From Liolophura sinensis (Eukaryota; Mollusca; Polyplacophora; Chitonida; Chitonidae), in contig NW_027018027.1 of assembly GCF_032854445.1 (NCBI RefSeq), positions 1 through 64,000 of the forward strand: a stretch of 64,000 bases of DNA, written 5' to 3'. Shown in pieces: positions 60,213 through 64,000 of the stretch (its first letter is position 1; every line of letters starts with the position of its first letter). Both the position numbers and the translations under genes were made by a program. Under the pieces are notes generated by a model. It ran no database searches and was not told the DNA's origin. It saw nothing but the letters and a program-made list of their open reading frames with translations.

Positions 60213-63200
60213 GTGCCCAGCAACGGCTCTTACTCCATGGAAACCAGGGAAATTTGCAATTTTTCAACAGTTGCCGATGCCTGGCTCAATTCCGCTTCTT
60301 TTGGCACCTTATTAATGTGGGCCTGTGGTCAGTTGTACTTTTTACAGCAGACTGTATCAAGTACCTTGTGTTTTTTATGTACAAATGGTGTGGTTTTTCT
60401 ACACGTAGATAAAGACATTGAGATTGTCTTGGACTTAGAAGTAAGACAATTGCTGGGTGAGTTAAATGGGCTTAGCCCAAACATTTGCGGTCTTCTGGGC
60501 TACCGAAGGGCACATAACTTATAGTCAAAAGTTGAATATAGTAATGACCAGTCGCGATGGTACATAGTACAGTGTAGCCGATTTCAATTAACAAAAAGAC
60601 CAGACAAAAATGCAAAAGTGGAAAAACTGTTCCAGTGCTGCTGGTAAGAGGCTAATCCGACGTATTTTGTGACGAGAAATTGAATGGTGCAAACCGCGTT
60701 GCTCTCCGACCAATACTTTTGGCTGTAGCGACAATTGAATGATCATTGATGTCATAATCACGTGCCCAGCAACGGCTCTTACTCCATGGAAACCAGGGAA
60801 ATTTGCAATTTTTCAACAGTTGCCGATGCCTGGCTCAATTCCGCATCTTTTGGCACCTTATTAATGTGGGTCTGTGGTCAGTTGTACTTTTTACAGCAGA
60901 CTGTATCAAGTACCTTGTGTTTTTATGTACAAATGGTGTGGTTTTTCTACACGTAGATAAAGACATTGAGATTGTCTTGGACTTAGAAGTAAGACAATTG
61001 CTGGGTGAGTTAAATGGGCTTAGCCAAAAGATTTGACGTCATCTGGGCTACCGAAGGGCACAAAACTTATAGTCAAAAGTTGAATATAGTAATGACCAGT
61101 CGCGATGGTACATAGTACAGTGTAGCCGATTTCAATTAACAAAAAGACCAGGCAAAAATGCAAAAGTGGAAAAACTGTTCCAGTGCTGCTGGTAAGAGGC
61201 TATTCCGACGTATTTTGTGACGAGAAATCGAATGGTGCAAACCGCGTTGCTCTCCGACCAATACGTTTGGCTGTAGCGACAATTGAATGATCATTGATGT
61301 CATAATCACGTGCCCAGCAACGGCTCTTACTCCATGGAAACCAGGGAAATTTGCAATTTGTCAACAGTTGCCGATGCCTGGCTCAATTCCGATTCTTTTG
61401 GCACCTTATTAATGTGGGTCTGTGGTCAGTTGTACTTTTTACAGCAGACTGTATCAAGTACCTTTTGTTTTTTATGTACAAATGGTGTGGTTTTTCTACA
61501 CGTAGATAAAGACATTGAGATTGTCTTGGACTTAGAAGTAAGACAATTGCTGGGTGAGTTAAATGGGCTTAGCCGAAACATTTGACGTTCTCTGGGCTAC
61601 CGAAGGGCACATAACTTATAGTCAAAAGTTAAATATAGTAATGACCAGTCGCGATGGTACATAGTACAGTGTAGCCGATTTCAATTAACAAAAAGACCAG
61701 GCAAAAATGCAAAAGTGGATAAACTGTTCCAGTGCTGCTGATAAGAGGCTAATCCGACGTATTTTGTGACGAGAAATCGAATGGTGCAAACCGCGTTGCT
61801 CTCCGACCAATACGTTTGGCTGTAGCGACAATTGAATGATCATTGATGTCATAATCACGTGCCCAGCAACGGCTCTTACTCCATGGAAACCAGGGAAATT
61901 TGCAATTTTTCAACAGTTGCCGATGCCTGGCTCCATTCCGATTCTTTTGGCACCTTATTAATGTGGGTCTGTGGTCAGTTGTACTTTTTACAGCAGACTG
62001 TATCAAGTACCTTTTGTTTTTTATGTACAAATGGTGTGGTTTTTCTACACGTAGATAAAGACATTGAGATTGTCTTGGACTTAGAAGTAAGACAATTGCT
62101 GGGTGAGTTAAATGGGCTTAGCCCAAACATTTGACGTTCTCTGGGCTACCGAAGGGCACATAACTTATAGTCAAAAGTTAAATATAGTAATGACCAGTCG
62201 CGATGGTACATAGTACAGTATAGCCGATTTCAATTAACAAAAAGACCAGGCAAAAATGCAAAAGTCGAAAAACTGTTCCAGTGCTGCTGGTAAGAGGCTA
62301 ATCCGACGTATTTTGTGACGAGAAATCGAATGGTGCAAACCGCGTTGCTCTCCGACCAATACTTTTGGCTGTAGCGACAATTGAATGATCATTGATGTCA
62401 TAATAACGTGCCCAGCAACGGCTCTTACTCCATGGAAACCTGGGAAATTTGCAATTTTTCAACAGTTGCCGATGCCTGGCTCAATTCCGATTCTTTTGGC
62501 ACCTTATTAATGTGGGTCTGTGGTCAGTTGTACTTTTTACAGCAGACTGTATCAAGTACCTTTTGTTTTTTATGTACAAATGGTGTGGTTTTTCTACACG
62601 TAGATAAAGACATTGAGATTGTCTTGGACTTAGAAGTAAGACAATTGCTGGGTGAGTTAAATGGGCTTAGCCCAAAGATTTGACGTATTCTTGGCTACCG
62701 AAGGGCACATAACTTATAGTCAAAAGTTGAATATAGTAATGACCAGTCGCGATGGTACATAGTACAGTGTAGCCGGTTTCAATTAACAAAAAGACCAGGC
62801 AAAAATGCAAAAGTGGAAAAACTGTTCCAGTGCTGCTGATAAGAGGCTAATCCGACGTATTTTGTGACGAGAAATCGAATGGTGCAAACCGCGTTGCTCT
62901 CCGACCAATACGTTTGGCTGTAGCGACAATTGAATGATCATTGATGTCATAATCACGTGCCCAGCAACGGCTCTTACTCTATGGAAACCAGGGAAATTTG
63001 CAATTTTTCAACAGTTGCCGATGCCTGGCTCAATTCCGCTTCTTTTGGCACCTTATTAATGTGGGTCTGTGGTCAGTTGTACTTTTTACAGCAGACTGTA
63101 TCAAGTACCTTTTGTTTTTTATGTACAAATGGTGTGGTTTTTCTACACGTAGATAAAGACATTGAGATTGTCTTGGACTTAGAAGTAAGACAATTGCTAG

Positions 63201-64000
63201 GTGAGTTAAATGGGCTTAGCCCAAACATTTGACGTTCTCTGGGCTACCGAAGGGCACATAACTTATAGTCAAAAGTTGAATATAGTAATGACCAGTCGCG
63301 ATGGTACATAGTACAGTGTAGCCGATTTCAATTAACAAAAAGACCAGGCAAAAATGCAAAAGTGGAAAAACTTTTCCAGTGCTGCTGGTAAAAAACTAAT
63401 CCTACGTATTTTGTGACGAAAAATCGAATAGTGCAAACCGCGTTGCTCTCCGACCAATACTTTTGGCTGTAGCGACAATTGAATGATCATTGATGTCATA
63501 ATCACGTGCCCAGCAACGGCTCTTACTCCATGGAAACCAGGGAAATTTGCAATTTTTCAACAGTTGCCGATGCCTGGCTCCATTCCGCTTCTTTTGGCAC
63601 CTTATTAATGTGGGTCTGTGGTCAGTTGTACTTTTTACAGCAGACTGTATGAAGTACCTTGTGTTTTTTATGTACAAATGGTGTGGTTTTTCTACACGTA
63701 GATAAAGACATTGAGATTGTCTTGGACTTAGAAGTAAGACAATTGCTGGGTGAGTTAAATGGGCTTAGCCCAAAGATTTGACGTCTTCTGGGCTACCGAA
63801 GGGCACATAACTTATAGTCAAAAGTTGAATATAGTAATGACCAGTCGCGATGGTACATAGTACAGTGTAGCCGATTTCAATTAACAAAAAGACCAGACAA
63901 AAATGCAAAAGTGGAAAAACTGTTCCAGTGCTGCTGGTAAGAGGCTAATCCGACGTATTTTGTGACGAGAAATTGAATGGTGCAAACCGCGTTGCTCTCC
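60213..64000 (+). repeat. Third partial copy of the duplicated block, one unit shorter
   Basis: Starts are 60213, 60762, 61310, 61859, 62408, 62957 and 63506 (cut by the edge). Units 60213-61859 match 54226-55872 at 5987 bp, sharing TGATGTCTTAATC, five T, AGCCGAAACATT and GTGGATAAACTG. From about 62.27 kb the match shifts to 5438 bp (62408 to 56970, 62957 to 57519, 63506 to 58068), so the equivalent of unit 56421 is missing. Unit 60213 has TGA changed to TGC, which lengthens its frame. Unit 63506 has TGA at codon 49 (63650-63652) from GTATGAAG. Confidence 0.89.

Larger units (their letters stand above)
1..64000 (+). repeat. Satellite DNA array, ~549-bp unit, ~117 units touched
   Basis: The window is a head-to-tail tandem array with a modal period of 549 bp. 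Landmarks recur in the same order and orientation from start to end: CACGTG, CCATGG, a six-T run, CTACACGTAG, TGGGCTTAGCCCA, GTACATAGTAC and ATGATCAT. No inverted unit was seen. Neighbouring units usually differ by a few per cent, mostly point changes and one-base indels. There is no unique DNA at either edge, so the array continues both ways. Long arrays of large, homogenised, apparently non-coding units are typical of eukaryotic heterochromatin. I cannot tie the unit to a named satellite family. A very large tandem array could also be a B-chromosome or sex-chromosome block. The plus strand is arbitrary. Confidence 0.98.

Noticed and set aside
201-63232. About 100 plus-strand open frames of 64-103 codons as protein-coding genes
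   Set aside because: They are one frame repeated by the tandem unit, starting at GTG, changing mainly at amino-acid level and broken in many units; no promoter, splice or family signal.
341-63677. Minus-strand open frames (64-158 codons) as genes
   Set aside because: They appear only in units with particular variants, vary in length from unit to unit, and lie opposite the same repeat; they are chance openings.
1-64000. A giant repeat protein (unit length divisible by three)
   Set aside because: No frame on either strand is open through a whole unit; the longest is 158 codons.
1-64000. CRISPR array
   Set aside because: The entire 549-bp unit repeats; there are no short repeats separated by unique spacers and no cas genes.
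1-64000. Tandem rRNA, 5S, snRNA, spliced-leader or tRNA gene cluster
   Set aside because: No recognisable rRNA core, tRNA A/B boxes, Sm site or spliced-leader sequence was found in the unit on either strand.
1-64000. Transposon or LTR array
   Set aside because: No terminal inverted repeats, target-site duplications, reverse transcriptase, transposase or integrase motifs are visible.
1-64000. Prokaryotic origin (GTG starts)
   Set aside because: The GTG belongs to a CACGTG palindrome, there is no ribosome binding site in front of it, and a 64-kb non-coding tandem array is not expected in a bacterial genome.
1-64000. Internal three-fold subrepeat of 183 bp inside the unit
   Set aside because: By eye the three thirds of the unit do not align with each other; only the arithmetic suggests it.

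Overview
The whole 64 kb window is one uninterrupted satellite DNA array. A unit of about 549 bp is repeated head to tail, always in the same orientation: 115 complete units plus a partial unit at each edge. Nothing else was found: no conventional protein-coding gene, rRNA, tRNA, transposon, CRISPR array, telomere repeat or unique flank. Because both edges lie inside units, the real array is longer than 64 kb. GC is about 41-42% (hand count over most of one unit). A long, homogenised array of large non-coding units points to a eukaryotic nuclear genome, probably heterochromatin such as a pericentromere, subtelomere, sex chromosome or B chromosome. I do not recognise the satellite family and cannot name the organism from sequence alone.

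I number units from the GTG of a CACGTG palindrome. Most units are 549 bp (548-551 with small indels). Exceptions are four 650-bp units (starting 30418, 33264, 47436, 53576), one 497-bp unit (59716) and one 347-bp unit (39406). About 97 of 116 units keep an open frame of about 91 codons from the GTG. It has no eukaryotic start at its 5' end, varies mainly at amino-acid-changing sites, and is often broken by frameshifts or stops, so I treat it as a by-product of homogenisation rather than a gene.

The interest lies in the array's readable history. Shared rare variants show higher-order repeats of 2 units (1098 bp), 4 units (2195 bp), 5 units (2745 bp) and 6 units (3294 bp). The largest event is a copy of about 6.7 kb, at about 32.5-39.2 kb and again at about 52.8-59.5 kb (offset 20.31 kb). 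Part of the second copy was copied again to about 60.1-64.0 kb, and there one unit was lost by an exchange whose breakpoint falls within about 45 bp. A compound rearrangement (153-bp duplication plus 52-bp deletion with a templated patch) marks four places, and a half-version marks a fifth.

Layout: 0-1.9 kb early W-type units; 1.9-10.65 kb TDAD/DSLG-type units; 10.65-12.3 kb APREQ/CDQ-type units; 12.3-21.6 kb five-unit repeats; 21.6-31 kb mixed blocks with six- and two-unit spacings; 31-39.4 kb first copy of the large duplication; 39.4-46.9 kb second APREQ/CDQ cluster with four- and two-unit repeats; 46.9-53 kb mixed; 53-59.7 kb second copy of the large duplication; 59.7-64 kb third partial copy. 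All unit comparisons were made by eye and should be confirmed by alignment.
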